Source of the DNA: Owenia fusiformis
Taxonomy: Eukaryota > Annelida > Polychaeta > Sabellida > Oweniidae
Reading direction: 5' to 3'
DNA: 64,000 bases
NCBI GenBank assembly: GCA_903813345.2
Contig: CAIIXF020000001.1
Coordinates: 44,163,885 to 44,227,884 of the forward strand
The position numbers and the translations under genes were made by a program. Shown one piece after another: positions 35,056-46,806 of the stretch. Numbering within the stretch: the stretch's first letter is position 1; every line of letters starts with the position of its first letter. The notes below the pieces were generated by a model that saw nothing but the letters and a program-made list of their open reading frames with translations, was not told the DNA's origin and made no database searches.

Positions 35056-35581
35056 TAGTCTTTTAGAAAATATAGCATGTACATTCTCCAGTTTGGTGTA
35101 AATTTCTGATAACTACCCGAAAAACCCGCGTACAACACAACAATACAACACAACCGATTGCCGTTATCAAATTCACCAGCTAACGTCCTGGTTGATTATG
35201 TATCTAATGCTTCAAAACATGTGGTACATAGCCTCCATGAAGATGCGACCCACCATTGAAAAATTGTGAATAAAAACATGACTTTCAAAAGATTTGAGTA
35301 AATAAATACGTAACAAAATGAACAAGGTGTCAATGATGACAAATCACCAAAATTCAAATCTTCAGATTCAAATCTTCAAAATGACCCATCTGCAAACTAA
35401 ACATTAAAACATGTTATCTCCAATGGCTCACTATTCAAATGCAAACATCTCAACAAGAAATTTTATTTTTACAATATTTTAATTCTAAAATCCTCTTACC
35501 TGTTTTATTTTACTTGATGAATATGCAATAGTAGGTTTAACAATTTCTCCAGTGTAGACGTCCGGGAAGAAGTGGAAATGT

Positions 35582-35615
35582 GAAAGACCTAACACCACTC
35601 TTCGGTATTTATACA
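35582..35615 (-). promoter_or_regulatory. core promoter of VWA gene B (TATA box)
   Basis: TATAAATA (minus strand, 35,615-35,608) is followed by AGGTCTTTCAC (35,592-35,582), matching the gene A promoter in motif and spacing. Transcription should start near 35,585 and give an approximately 85-nt 5'-UTR exon ending at 35,500. Confidence 0.65.
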
Positions 35616-36059
35616 AGATGTCTTGGATTTATTTTACGAACAATGTTTTTACAAAGCGACATGTTCGTGAATAATTGAAATATTTAATGCCCTTAGTGCC
35701 GTCTGTTACATTTTATCTTTTTGTTACGTCTTGAAATCCCATTTACTCGAAGTCATTTAATGGTGTTGGCTTCATAAAAAGTTCAATGTTATAAATATTA
35801 ATTTTGTTTGTTCTGAGTTCACTAGTCTAAGACCAGCTCCAATGGGTGGGTGGTCATGGAAAAAGTAGAGTAACGCTTCTCCTACTACATGGGTTTGAGG
35901 AAAGGGCGTTGGGTGTGGGTTGCTTGGGGAGTACAATCCATCCAGGATTGAAATATATCATTCAGCTTTTTAGTTTTTCAAGTTCATATTTCCATGAATT
36001 TTTTTTCAAAATCATAAATGTTTAATCGTATTGTCTATTCGTGACACAGTTTAACTACA

Positions 36060-36590
36060 ACCTAGAAAATCTAATCAATTTGAAGTAAGTTGAAAATACC
36101 TTTTTGACCTTTTTTAACCTAAGGACCTTTTAGACCTCTTAACCAAGTCAAATTACAAATCTAAAGTCAGATTTGAATTTTTGAAAACTTATACAGGTAG
36201 CTGATTTTGAAAAAAACTAAGCCAATTTCAAACAAGTTGAAAAATACCCTTTCGACCTTTTCTGACCTTGAGAAGGTCATTGAAGGTCAAATATCAAATC
36301 TATAGTCAGATTTGAACTTCTGAGAACTCGTAGATGATTTTGAAGAGAACATTTATGAATTTGAAGCAAGTTGAAAAATACCTTTTGACCTTGTTTTAAT
36401 CTAAATATCTTTTAATCTAAAGTCAAATAATTGGTCAATTTGAAGCAAAATACCTTTTGGACATTTTTTGACCTTAAGAGTCATTGAAGGTCAAATCTCA
36501 TTTCTATAGTCAGATTTGAACTTCTGAGAACTCGTATATGATTATGAAAAAAAATTTAATCAATTTGAAGCAAGTTGAAAAGCTACCATC
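36060..36590. repeat. degenerate tandem repeat
   Basis: TCAATTTGAAGCAAGTTGAAAAATACC followed by TTTTGACC-rich text and GTCAGATTTGAACTTCTGAG recurs about five times at irregular spacing (80-150 bp). Copies are strongly diverged. No gene is seen here. Confidence 0.55.
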
Positions 36591-36830
36591 TACTTCCAAT
36601 AGGCCTATGATATACATAAACATGATGGACATTATAAAAGACGTATTTGTGTGTGTAACGATTTGAAAAAAAACAGCATGTTTATTAATATTTGAGCATA
36701 CTTATAGCTTATTGCAATAAATAAAATCATATCAGAAGATGATAATGCCCTTTTACTTATTCTAAATAATTCATTTTTCCTTTTAAGAAGATCTCATATA
36801 AGATAAAGATGCTTATCTAATGTTCCAACT

Positions 36831-39800
36831 TTTATATCCAAAGAACATGTGTACGTTTTATAGATTTTATTACATAAAATATAACATATTACAATTTAAC
36901 CTTTTTGGCATGGGGAGACGGCTATCTATCGATCAGAACTTGCGTAATTGTATACCACAGAAACGATTACGTAATCATGAGATAATGTTACGTAATGACA
37001 GCGCAAAATCATGATTATGCAACCTTATATAATCATTAATCTTTGGGATAAGAGAGAGACCATAGAGGACCGAGTGCTGAGATAGATAGCCGCCTCCGAA
37101 ATCCGGGCCACCCGATACCCCCTATTAAGGGGGCGAAGGGGTGGGGGCGGGTAAGCGTCCGACTTCCTCAAGATGCAAAGCTAAAACTGTGTAAACCAAA
37201 CTACTACAGAACAGTTGGTATAGCATTAAGATAAGTTATTGTCCCGGCCTAATTGGATCTGTCAACAGACTTTTAATTGGGCTGGTAGGACAGACACCGT
37301 TCTCTGTGATATAAACCAGATTTAACAAATACTTGTTAAATCACAATTTATATCCAAAGAACATGTGTACGTTTTATAGATTTTATTACATAAAATATAA
37401 CATATTACAATTTAACCTTTTTGGCATGGGGAGACGGCTATCTATCGATCAGAACTTGCGTAATTGTATACCACAGAAACGATTACGTAATCATGAGATA
37501 ATGTTACGTAATGACAGCGCAAAATCATGATTATGCAACCTTATATAATCATTAATCTTTGGGATAAGAGCCCAAAAACAAGTATACTCGTGAACGGAGT
37601 TTAAATAAAAGCTCTGTGAACGATAGGATACGCCGTTCCCCAAAGATTGATTGAATGAGGCCTGGTAAGGACGAAGTCAGTGTTAATATGACGTAGGTGT
37701 ATGCATGCCAATACAAGAGCGTCGTAGGATAGGCATGTTACACTTACGCGAATGATACGCGAAAGTACGCAACATGCAACGGATGGAACATAAAAGTCAG
37801 CACGACTTATCCAAGATTGTAATTGTTGGGGCGCGGATAATCTGGTCCATCCTATAGGCACCTTCTACGCTGTAGCTCGGTGGAGAGAAAATTTGAATGG
37901 GACACCTCGTGGGCAGACGGTTTACCTCGAAGAGAACGTAGCCGAGATGGGCCATTCAGGAATACCCCTCGCGTACCCGGTTTATTCTCGTAGAGAACGG
38001 AGCCAAGGTGTATTGAAATAAGTGGTCGAAGACACTAGCGTGCATGACTTACCCCGTTGAGGGTGCATAGCCCCGGGTGCATAACTTAGTGGCAGCATAG
38101 TCCGTCAGTTCGTCAAGAAGGGGACATGCTGCATGTCCGTCAAAGTTATTAGATTCAAAGATTAGTAATTAGTTTACACATATACACATTAATATTATGA
38201 TTAAAACTGGAATTATTACGTAGATACTGGGTAAAGTAAACTTACAAATAGATAACAAATAGCTATGATATGAACATGTAACGGATGGAACACAAAAGGC
38301 AGCACGACTTATCCAAGCTTGATATGTTGGGGCGCGGTTAATGTGGTCCATCCTATGGGCACCTTGCTACGCTGTAGCTCAGTGAAAAGAAAGTTTGAAT
38401 GGGACTCCTCGCGTGCACGGTTTATCTCGTTGAGAGAACGTGACCAAGATGGGCCATTCAGAAAACGCTATATAATACAAAACAATATGAACTTTGATAA
38501 GTCATCGGCGAATGCCAATGAAACCATATATGTCCAGAGCAACGATTGGACCAGATGCTCTACCAAGGACCGTATAGCACGTCGCTGTTTATCAATTAAT
38601 GATTACAATGACACTTGAAATTATAGCTTAATATTAAGTTAATGGGTTGGATAATTGAAAGGAGCTGTTGGTGCTATATGTCTATTATCGCCATGAGGTA
38701 GATTATTTAAATCCAAAGTCATTAACTGGTAAATCACTGGAACGAAATCCTATCCTAACACTGTACATCAAGTAACGTTCCGACAGAGCTAGTCTAATTA
38801 ATTGGCGATAGACACTATGTAGCTGCTTTGATCGCAGAAATTGGTGTCGGATATAATATGTCCTAGAGCGCCTCGTTTCATCGTCCAGGGGTCATGATCC
38901 TTGAGTCCTCTATATGCATTCCGTGGCGAAATGAATGACCTGCGTAATATAAAGTATCGAGTTAGTTCCCAGGGCCAAAAGCACATCCCTGACCGCGGTA
39001 GAATGTTAGATAAGGGCGGCATATCGGGTGTTACAAACGAGGTGTGCGTTCCTGGTTGTGATTCTGGTACGCAGATACTGCTGCATCGGTTGCACTGCAC
39101 AAGTGTTATTGTCCCCGGCAAACTATTTTAATTACACAGCGTCCCTAAACGTATCCATAGATGTTCTGATATTATCCGATCATCAGATCATATGGCAAAT
39201 GTCAGTCCTGAAATGAGACATTTGGTAGGCTCTAAATCCGGCAACCCAACCCTTGGTAAAAACTGTAATCGCATATTACAGAAAAATAGGGAGGTTGAAA
39301 CTCAGTCCCCTGCAATGCATCTGAATTACCAAGGTATGAAGTATCTATTGATGAAATCAACTGGTAATCGAGTATGCTGTAACTTGCACTGAGTAGACCC
39401 ATGAAGTAGAGCGGTGGGGATTAAATATAGTCCAAATATGCCCAATATTGCGAAGGGATGAATTCTATTCAGATGTCTGCTATCAATGTGTGTTTATACT
39501 GACAAATGCTATTTGACTTCCAAGTTGTGTCTTGAAAGACCTGGTCGATAGGGTTAATGTGGTATCGGTGTCGATGTCATATGCGTGTAAGCCGAGATCA
39601 TGATCTGGTGAAGGTTGGACTTGAAACCGTTTGATCATTTGAACCCTTCTTGAACCTGGCTTTTTCCAGCACGTCTCTTGGAAATCTACAACATAAATAA
39701 CCAAAAGCAGTATTCATTCTTACAAAACTACTCTCATTCTTATATTCCGTCATTTTTAATAGAAACTAAACAAACGTAGATGAATTGGGATTATGATGAT

Positions 39801-42225
39801 ATTAGCAACCCAATCGTGGCTGTTATGAAAACGCTAACCCATCCTTGCTGCCAATGTATATAGTATAAATATATATTGCATTGTTAACAGCTTTAAAAAA
39901 AACGACATAGTACTTATAAGATTAAGTTTCAATAATAAAGCATCATTCCGAGAATTTCTATCAAGATTGAAAACAATTAAATGTTTCACAAGAAGAGAAT
40001 ACTGTAGAAATAAGGTGATAATAGCGACATCGATGATAGTAATGAGACATGATGATGAGTGGACAACTGCACTACGCAGATTGCGTTCTCTCTAGTCAGA
40101 TAATGCTATCTTATTACCCCTGACATGAAACTACTCGAATGGCTGAATTAGTATAAATGCAATCTTTTGAATAAAGGATGCAGCTAGCCGAAGTGTAAGA
40201 CCAAAATCACCGAGGATATGTATCCAAAATATGAGTTGACCTCAAGTTGACATCTCAACATATGCCTGCTACTAAATGTTAATCCCATGAGGTTTATAGA
40301 CCAAATTATGCCGTTTTGGGTCCTCTGGGAAGATGAATCGACTGGGCGCACCTGTAAAGGACTCCCTCGTGGTAAAAGATGATTGTTGATATCTAAATAT
40401 GAGTAATTTGGTGACAATACCATATTAGATCCTCTGTTCATCCCAGTTAGCATTCCGAACTTAACTTTTAAAACAGTTGCACTGTTGGAATAAATATAAA
40501 TATTATAAAAACATAATAAACAATGCAAGTAAATAAATATGTATGCAAATAAATGACTCTACCAATGTAATGAGTAAAACTTCGTGGGGCCTCAGCAAGG
40601 AAAGAACTGTGTGATGTTGGGAGGATGTAACCAGAATAGTATCTAATACCAACATGAGAAATCATGGCCTTCCATTAGCTTCACGCTAGAATCATATATT
40701 TCTAGTTGAAGACAGAAAAAGTGATGAGTATCAGAATGATCTAATACCGTTCAAGGTCATTTCTGAATGTAACATCGCCAAGGCCGTGTTCATTTAAAAT
40801 GTCACTGATGTTTCTAAAGTATGGACAATGCAAACCATTTCAAGGCTAATTGATTGGTCTCGTTGTCTTAAAAACAGCTTTATATAATTGTTCTAGGAAA
40901 ACTAAGGGCGGAAAACTACTTGGAGTTCTGGAACGAAACAGATGTCCCGACGAGATTTAATTGTAATTACTCGACCTATACATTTTAACAGAGACTTCTC
41001 GTAAACGTTCAGAGAAATACAAATGCTAAAACTTATACTCAGAATATACAGATAGAAACATGGACGTTAATATGCATTTATCAGTTCAATCAGTTAGAGA
41101 CCGGGAGGCATCACGATACAACCCATTTCCAAACCTTAAAAGAGAAGAAATGACAGTAATACCCCGCCATGGAATTGTCAAGAAGACGAAGAATATTTCT
41201 CATGTGCAAATAAAGAGATCTTCTTCTACTGTTCGGTTATGATTGCCTTGTTCCTATGGATTAAAAAGAAAATATTTAGATGTGCGTCAGACGTTGGAAA
41301 AGCCTGTATCGTAGCTGTTGTTGAATTTATATTCTGTAAATCAAATTTAACACGAGCCTAATTGCAATGTTATGAAGAGCCCGTGTTTCCCGACAAGATT
41401 ATATTAAGCTATCCTCAAGGTGGTACGCTAAGCGAAATGCAGAACAGGAAAATAAAATGCAAATGGCAACAATAGAGAATAACATTACCTGAGATAAAAA
41501 GATTCTTAGTTGGAGTGCCTAGCGTCAATGACGAGATTGCAGCTTACTTTACATCAGGCTCCTTCGTTCGTTAGTCAATAATAGTGCTTTCAACTTGAGG
41601 AAGAGGATTTGAATGACCATGACATAGACGTAACTCCTGTGAAACCCCAACAACAGAGATCGTTATATACGTTCGTTAAGAAAACACCCTTCCGGCAAGA
41701 CTGTCTTTGCAGTATAAGCCCCATTCATATTCTATTAAAGCAGGTGTCAAACGATTTTGGCCGATTCTCTACTCTGGTCTTTATCATGTTTGGCTTCTGT
41801 ATATGCAGCATCTTTCAAGTATTTTTGCGTTCACGCGCTCCTTTATATGTTCGAAGTACGTTTGTGATGTTCTTTGAGGCATTTCGGCTCCCAACTCCTC
41901 GATTTCGCGATTACATGGTATATATTACAGCCGTGTGTAAAAACGAAGTGATTAGATAATCCAAATAATATAGTGTTAACAAATTCTGTTTACTTTTAGT
42001 ATAGATGTAAGTGTTTTAGAGAATATAATATAAGCGTCCGACTTCCTCAAGATGCAAAGCTAAAACTGTGTAAACCAAACTACTACAGAACAGTTGGTAT
42101 AGCATTAAGATAAGTTATTGTCCCGGCCTAATTGGATCTGTCAACAGACTTTTAATTGGGCTGGTAGGACAGACACCGTTCTCTGTGATATAAACCAGAT
42201 TTAACAAATACTTGTTAAATCACAA
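36831..42225 (-). mobile_element. Ngaro/PAT-like element with split direct repeats
   Basis: Two different direct-repeat pairs interlock. A 224-bp repeat lies at 36,831-37,054 and 37,347-37,570. A 195-bp repeat lies at 37,152-37,346 and 42,031-42,225. The copies within each pair are virtually identical, and 37,346/37,347 abut exactly. Read on the minus strand the order is A1 (42,225-42,031), about 4.46 kb internal, B1 (37,570-37,347), A2 (37,346-37,152), a 97-bp G-rich gap, B2 (37,054-36,831). A1-internal-B1A2B2 is the split-direct-repeat layout known from Ngaro and PAT retrotransposons, which use a tyrosine recombinase and make no target duplication. No RT, RNase H or recombinase frame is visible inside. 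It therefore appears non-autonomous, or its genes have been replaced or decayed. Confidence 0.65.
37768..38463. repeat. 190-bp direct repeat inside the element's internal region
   Basis: About 37,768-37,965 and 38,271-38,463 share CAACGGATGGAACA, CAGCACGACTTATCCAAG, GTTGGGGCGCGG, GGTCCATCCTAT and GATGGGCCATTCAG in order, with scattered differences. They are offset by about 500 bp and are more diverged than the terminal repeats, so the duplication predates the terminal-repeat homogenisation. Confidence 0.65.
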
Positions 42226-45189
42226 TGATTTATTGTCACATCTTGTAAACAACAGGGTAGACTTCTTGATCTCACATATGTCTTTATAAAACATTGCTTT
42301 AAATTATGATAATATTTAAATTTAATTTGTACATCATTATGTGGAAATAAGAGTGTTTCAATGTATCATTTCCTTTCTTAGTTTCTAAGTAAAGGAGTCC
42401 CATGCAGAGTTTAACCACTTTGGTCTCAATTGAGTCTTGCCCCTTATCAAAATTAGTGATACGAGAAAAAATGATGGATTCAGAAAACTAAATATGATTG
42501 TGCCTTTAAGGGAAGCGTAACCTAATGACATTACAAAATCTAAAAAATCTATTTCTACTTGAATCTGTTTGTTATTTTATTCAATCTTGTTTGTTTACGA
42601 TCGGAATCTGACAGCGGCAGAATATGACATTGGGGAATTCGTAAGTGACGTAAGTCTATGGAAATTAAATGACATGAATGCAACAAATAAATGTATACAT
42701 TTTAAAAGTCAACTTTTTCAAAAAATGTCTCAAACAAACATTATATTGAAGATTAAGCAATATTTTCAAACTCAGCATCAAAAATGGTATTCCCTTGTCA
42801 TGTGATGATCGAGTGTTCAACCAATCACAGAATGGTGGGATATCAGAAAATACAACTGTTAGTCGTTTGAGTAAAATGACTCTTTATTCAGAAAATCGGC
42901 CTCTTATTCTGAAATGCACAAAACTCCTAGTGATATTTTTAAGAAATTGCTACACACGAAGCCTCTTCTCTAATTTGTATGTATCAAAGTTTAGGCCATA
43001 TAAGCAATCAATCAGCTATAAAATAAAAAAAGACATGTGATCAGATAATAGTAATTTGTCTTAGTAGAAGGAAATGAAACATGTTAAGGTATACTGATAG
43101 TGTGATAAAAATATTAATAATTGAGCATTCTTAAAAGCTTTTGCACTTTTTCACTTTTTTTATGAGTAAAATCAAAAATGGCTACCTAAGATTTACCCAA
43201 CATACCTTAAAAACTAGGCAATATAATAGGCCTCATTCTCGATTTTCATTCCAAGAATCATTCACGAAAAATTCAAATTAACCGATGGAAAAATGTGCAA
43301 ACAAGAAAAGTAAGACGGCGCTCGCCAACCGTGAACCTTTTTTAATTACGATAGTCAAATACAGTGGTCAGAACTAATGCAACTCGATCTATTCAATGTA
43401 GAAATGTTGTTTATAGTGTTGTAAATATTCGAGGATTTAAAAATGACACCTGATGCTAAAATGGTTAGAAGTTCAACTGGTTGATAATACTGAATCACTC
43501 AAAAGAATACAATGCAGTGATGATACAGTATAGTCATGATGTAAGACAGCTTGTATTCGCGAATGCAACTTTCGGCTGTCGGCTATCGGATTAACCTACT
43601 ATTCTATGGACAACTCATTCAAATATGAATAGTACCTACTATTGTTATATACCTCATATGTATTCTAGCTGCTCATTGGCTTATTCATGATCAAATGATA
43701 TGAAATAGATGAACTTATTCCCTAGAAAGTCCTAAATCCCTGCTATCAGGGAAGATGAAATGTAGCTGGGATTATAGGAGTTGAAAGGCAGAATACCTTT
43801 AAATGCCAATAAAAACCTGTCAACATTAAATGTTCTGGTTTGGTTCCGTCAATTCATGAGATTTGATATATGTTTTGAAACTGCACTAACATGAGCATGA
43901 TCTTTTGTAGGGATATACTGTCAAAACTGACGTGAAAATAACAGATCGCTTGTGACACGTTTGCCAATGTTTAGCTATTGAATTCATATGTTAAGATGTG
44001 TAGCTCATTCTAGTTAGTAGATACCCTGCGCGCAGAGTCTAGTCATAAACGAAGACGAAGCTCTCTTTTAAGAAGTTAAGTCGAACGAATGCAAAGGGTA
44101 GTTAATAGATATCCAGACCATAGTCAATAACGTTGTCACTTCTAAATGCAACATATATTTTAATTGAAAACAATATCTATGTTTATCAATAAAACACTTT
44201 TATTATGGCAATAATAAATTGCACAAAATCATGAATTTGTTCTAGTAATCTGGTGAACAGTATATTCATTGATATTATTATTATTTTCAACATGACATAC
44301 CACAGACAATGTAACAAACATCTGCTGATAAACAGGGGTACATTACCAGAAGATTCTTAGCTACACATATTTCCTCAATCCATGTTGTTACCTAGGTAAC
44401 CTTGGCATCATAGTGTAACAACAAAAGAACACTTCGGGTTGTGTACTCCAAGTTCTCTCCTTTACTAGAATATTACAAACACACACCAGCTTCCTGCCAT
44501 TACCTATCTGAATAACTAAACATTCAAAGTATAATTTTCATAACATTACCCGGCTTTAAATGAGTAACAAAAGGTGGAAAAAACGGAAACTCTGCGGCTA
44601 TTTTCATCAGATCTTTCTTATTTTAGGAAATTACTCCCTGATATTTGGTACATTTGTACATCATTTAATCTTCTACCAGCCTAGAATATTTCATGACCAC
44701 CAGACTAATAGTTACTATGTTAGAGCATCTTAAAAAACATACCCAAGTGGCCACTATACGTAAACTTGCACATGTCGTCCAAAATGTGCCTACCTGACTT
44801 TTACCTGTGGGTTAATCCAAAGATTCGTGTTCGAGAATGACCCCAGGACCTCAAAAAGTAGATCATCTGTGTCATTGAGCCCATGAGAAATCATTTGGGT
44901 CATTGACAACTTGGTTGGCTGGTAGGAAATAGAACATGCAGAATGATATACTTTGTCAAACATCAGGGAATAATTTTCTAAACTGAGAGATATGAGCAAA
45001 ATGCAGGAATTCTGTTTTTTGACCACCCTGTAATATACAGTATACAATTGAATTCAACAAGGGAAGTTGTCAAAAGTTCAATGTCTGCAAACTATTTTAC
45101 AAGTATGTTTCCACAATACCCTACCAATTGATCTTTTTGTTCATGTATTTTTTATATTTTGGCAACTCTCTAGGAATTGTACACAGTGC
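42226..45189. other. intergenic, no gene recognised
   Basis: Between the split-repeat element and the SINE/MITE cluster. Several short open frames have no recognisable content. A half hairpin unit sits at 43,546-43,660 (separate entry). The 43,180-43,330 stretch (AAAATGGCTACCTAAGATTT, ...GAAAAATTCAAATTAACCGA) is faintly like the pearl-type core repeats at 51 kb. Confidence 0.45.
43546..43660 (+). repeat. lone half unit of the 14-15 kb hairpin family
   Basis: CTTGTATTCGCGAATGCAAC, then CGGCTATCGGATTAACCTAC, then CAACTCATTCAAATATGAAT correspond in order to one arm of the 14,185-15,115 units. The family is therefore dispersed and not only a local array. Confidence 0.65.
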
Positions 45190-45224
45190 ATTAGTAGCAC
45201 AGTCGCCCACAAGAAATGTTATGA

Positions 45225-45290
45225 ACTGGGATTGAACAAATGATCTCTTGCTTCCAAGACAAGTGATTACACCACTTCACCATCTCATTC
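45225..45290 (-). pseudogene. tRNA-like sequence (tRNA-Pro-type SINE head or pseudogene)
   Basis: On the minus strand the order is an A-box-like TGGTGAAGTGGTGTAATCA, an anticodon arm with a 5-bp stem CTTGT/GCAAG and a canonical 7-nt loop CTTGGAA (anticodon TGG, Pro), and a B-box-like GTTCAATCCC. The acceptor stem does not pair and the T stem is weak. It is therefore a decayed tRNA or the head of a tRNA-derived SINE, not a working tRNA gene. Confidence 0.5.
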
Positions 45291-45330
45291 CCCATTAAGT
45301 CAAATTTTCAATCATTTAGGGGAAAAAGAT

Positions 45331-45728
45331 TAAAGGACGATTCTCGGTTTGGAGAACGAAGTTCATCAATCTAAATGAGCATTATCCCTGCTTCCGACAA
45401 ATTTGATTTTTTTACATAATATAGATTTGAATGTCCTCTTTTGAATAGTCATAATTTACTTTGGGTAATATTTCTAGATTTTTCGCAAAAAAATATTAGC
45501 GCAGTACACTGGTGAACTTCTTTCCCCAAATCGAGACTTGTATTTTATTGAATCGGTCTAATTGAGCGTTATCCCTGCTTCAGACCAATTTGTTATTTTT
45601 ACATCTTCTCTAGATTTAAATGTCCTCTTTTGAATATTCATAGTTTAATTTGGGTAATATTTCTATATATTTCATGAAAAAAATTATTAGCCCAGGAGAC
45701 TGTTCTCCAAACTGAGAATCGTCCTTTA
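45331..45728. mobile_element. MITE with TTAAAGGACGATTCTC termini
   Basis: The terminal inverted repeat AAAGGACGATTCTCGGTTTG at the left is matched by the inverse of CAAACTGAGAATCGTCCTTT at the right. The interior contains two tandem copies of a segment with ATTATCCCTGCTTC..., TGTCCTCTTTTGAATA and TTTGGGTAATATTTCTA. The ends read TTAA, which may be part of the target duplication. A relative lies at 34,850-35,055. Confidence 0.65.
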
Positions 45729-46806
45729 AAAATGTTATGTTTTACAGGTTGATAACTTGTTGTTATACAAAAACATAACAATCAATAAAAAATACATAAA
45801 GAAATACATAATCAACAGACTTTAAATATGTTTAATTTTTGATCTAGTAAAAACAAACAAGTACTCAAATACAAAATACAACTTTTATGAGCAGATTAGA
45901 CAAATACTAATACAATGTATCTTATGTATTTTAAAGAAATGATCAACCAAAAGAACAGATCACTATTTAGAATAAATACAATGTAAATATACTGTATAAA
46001 ACATTGGATTCATAGATTTCTTATCCTTAATTATTGGATTTTATTATGGCTGCAATGACAGTGATACATATGGTCACAGACTTTGACAATAACAGATAAC
46101 ACATTTATTTAGAAAATGCAATCATTAATGTGTTAACTTGTTCAAATTTCCTCACACCCTTATGATAGCTAGGTGGCTATTGGGTCAATTATCAGGAATG
46201 TAAAAATATTGCTTGCTCACAATATATGAGTATATTATAAACATTTGTTATTACTATACAAGACTCTTAAATTATCAGTCATGGAACTTAATACTATCTA
46301 ATTATACCTGATTTTGATGTACATGTATATTTATTTTGATTGTTGAGTCTATGGCTAAAGCAAAGAAAGCAAGGTGGCTTCATTCTCAAAATATCATGAA
46401 TTCCGTTTCCTGAAATAAAATCTTATTTCACAATCACGAAATTATACAGAATTTCAAGATTTTGACAAAGAACACTATTCACAAGATACCATTCTCCTTA
46501 ATAATATATTATAAATGTTTCACTAATCCAATATTTTTAATATTTTTCTAACTTCTAAATTATGGAAGAAAAATATGTCAACCCGGGGAGATCAGCCTTT
46601 CATATTCAACATCACAGAGCTATTTATGTCAAAACTAAACATTCTAATTTGCCAACCCTACTATCTCATGGGAGAATATCGAGAGAAATCATGGAATGTT
46701 CATGATCATAATAGCCAGGGGAGTGCTGTGCATTTTTTAGAGACATGTACATGTACAGTCATGTCAGTACTGTACCTGAGCACAAGGCAGTATTTACTGT
46801 AGATAG

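Noticed and set aside
36831-42225. LTR retrotransposon with terminal direct repeats
   Set aside because: Two different repeat pairs interlock. A simple LTR element has one pair at its outer ends, plus PBS/PPT and a 4-6-bp duplication, none of which is seen.
45225-45290. Functional tRNA-Pro gene
   Set aside because: The anticodon arm is canonical, but the acceptor stem does not pair and the T stem is weak.
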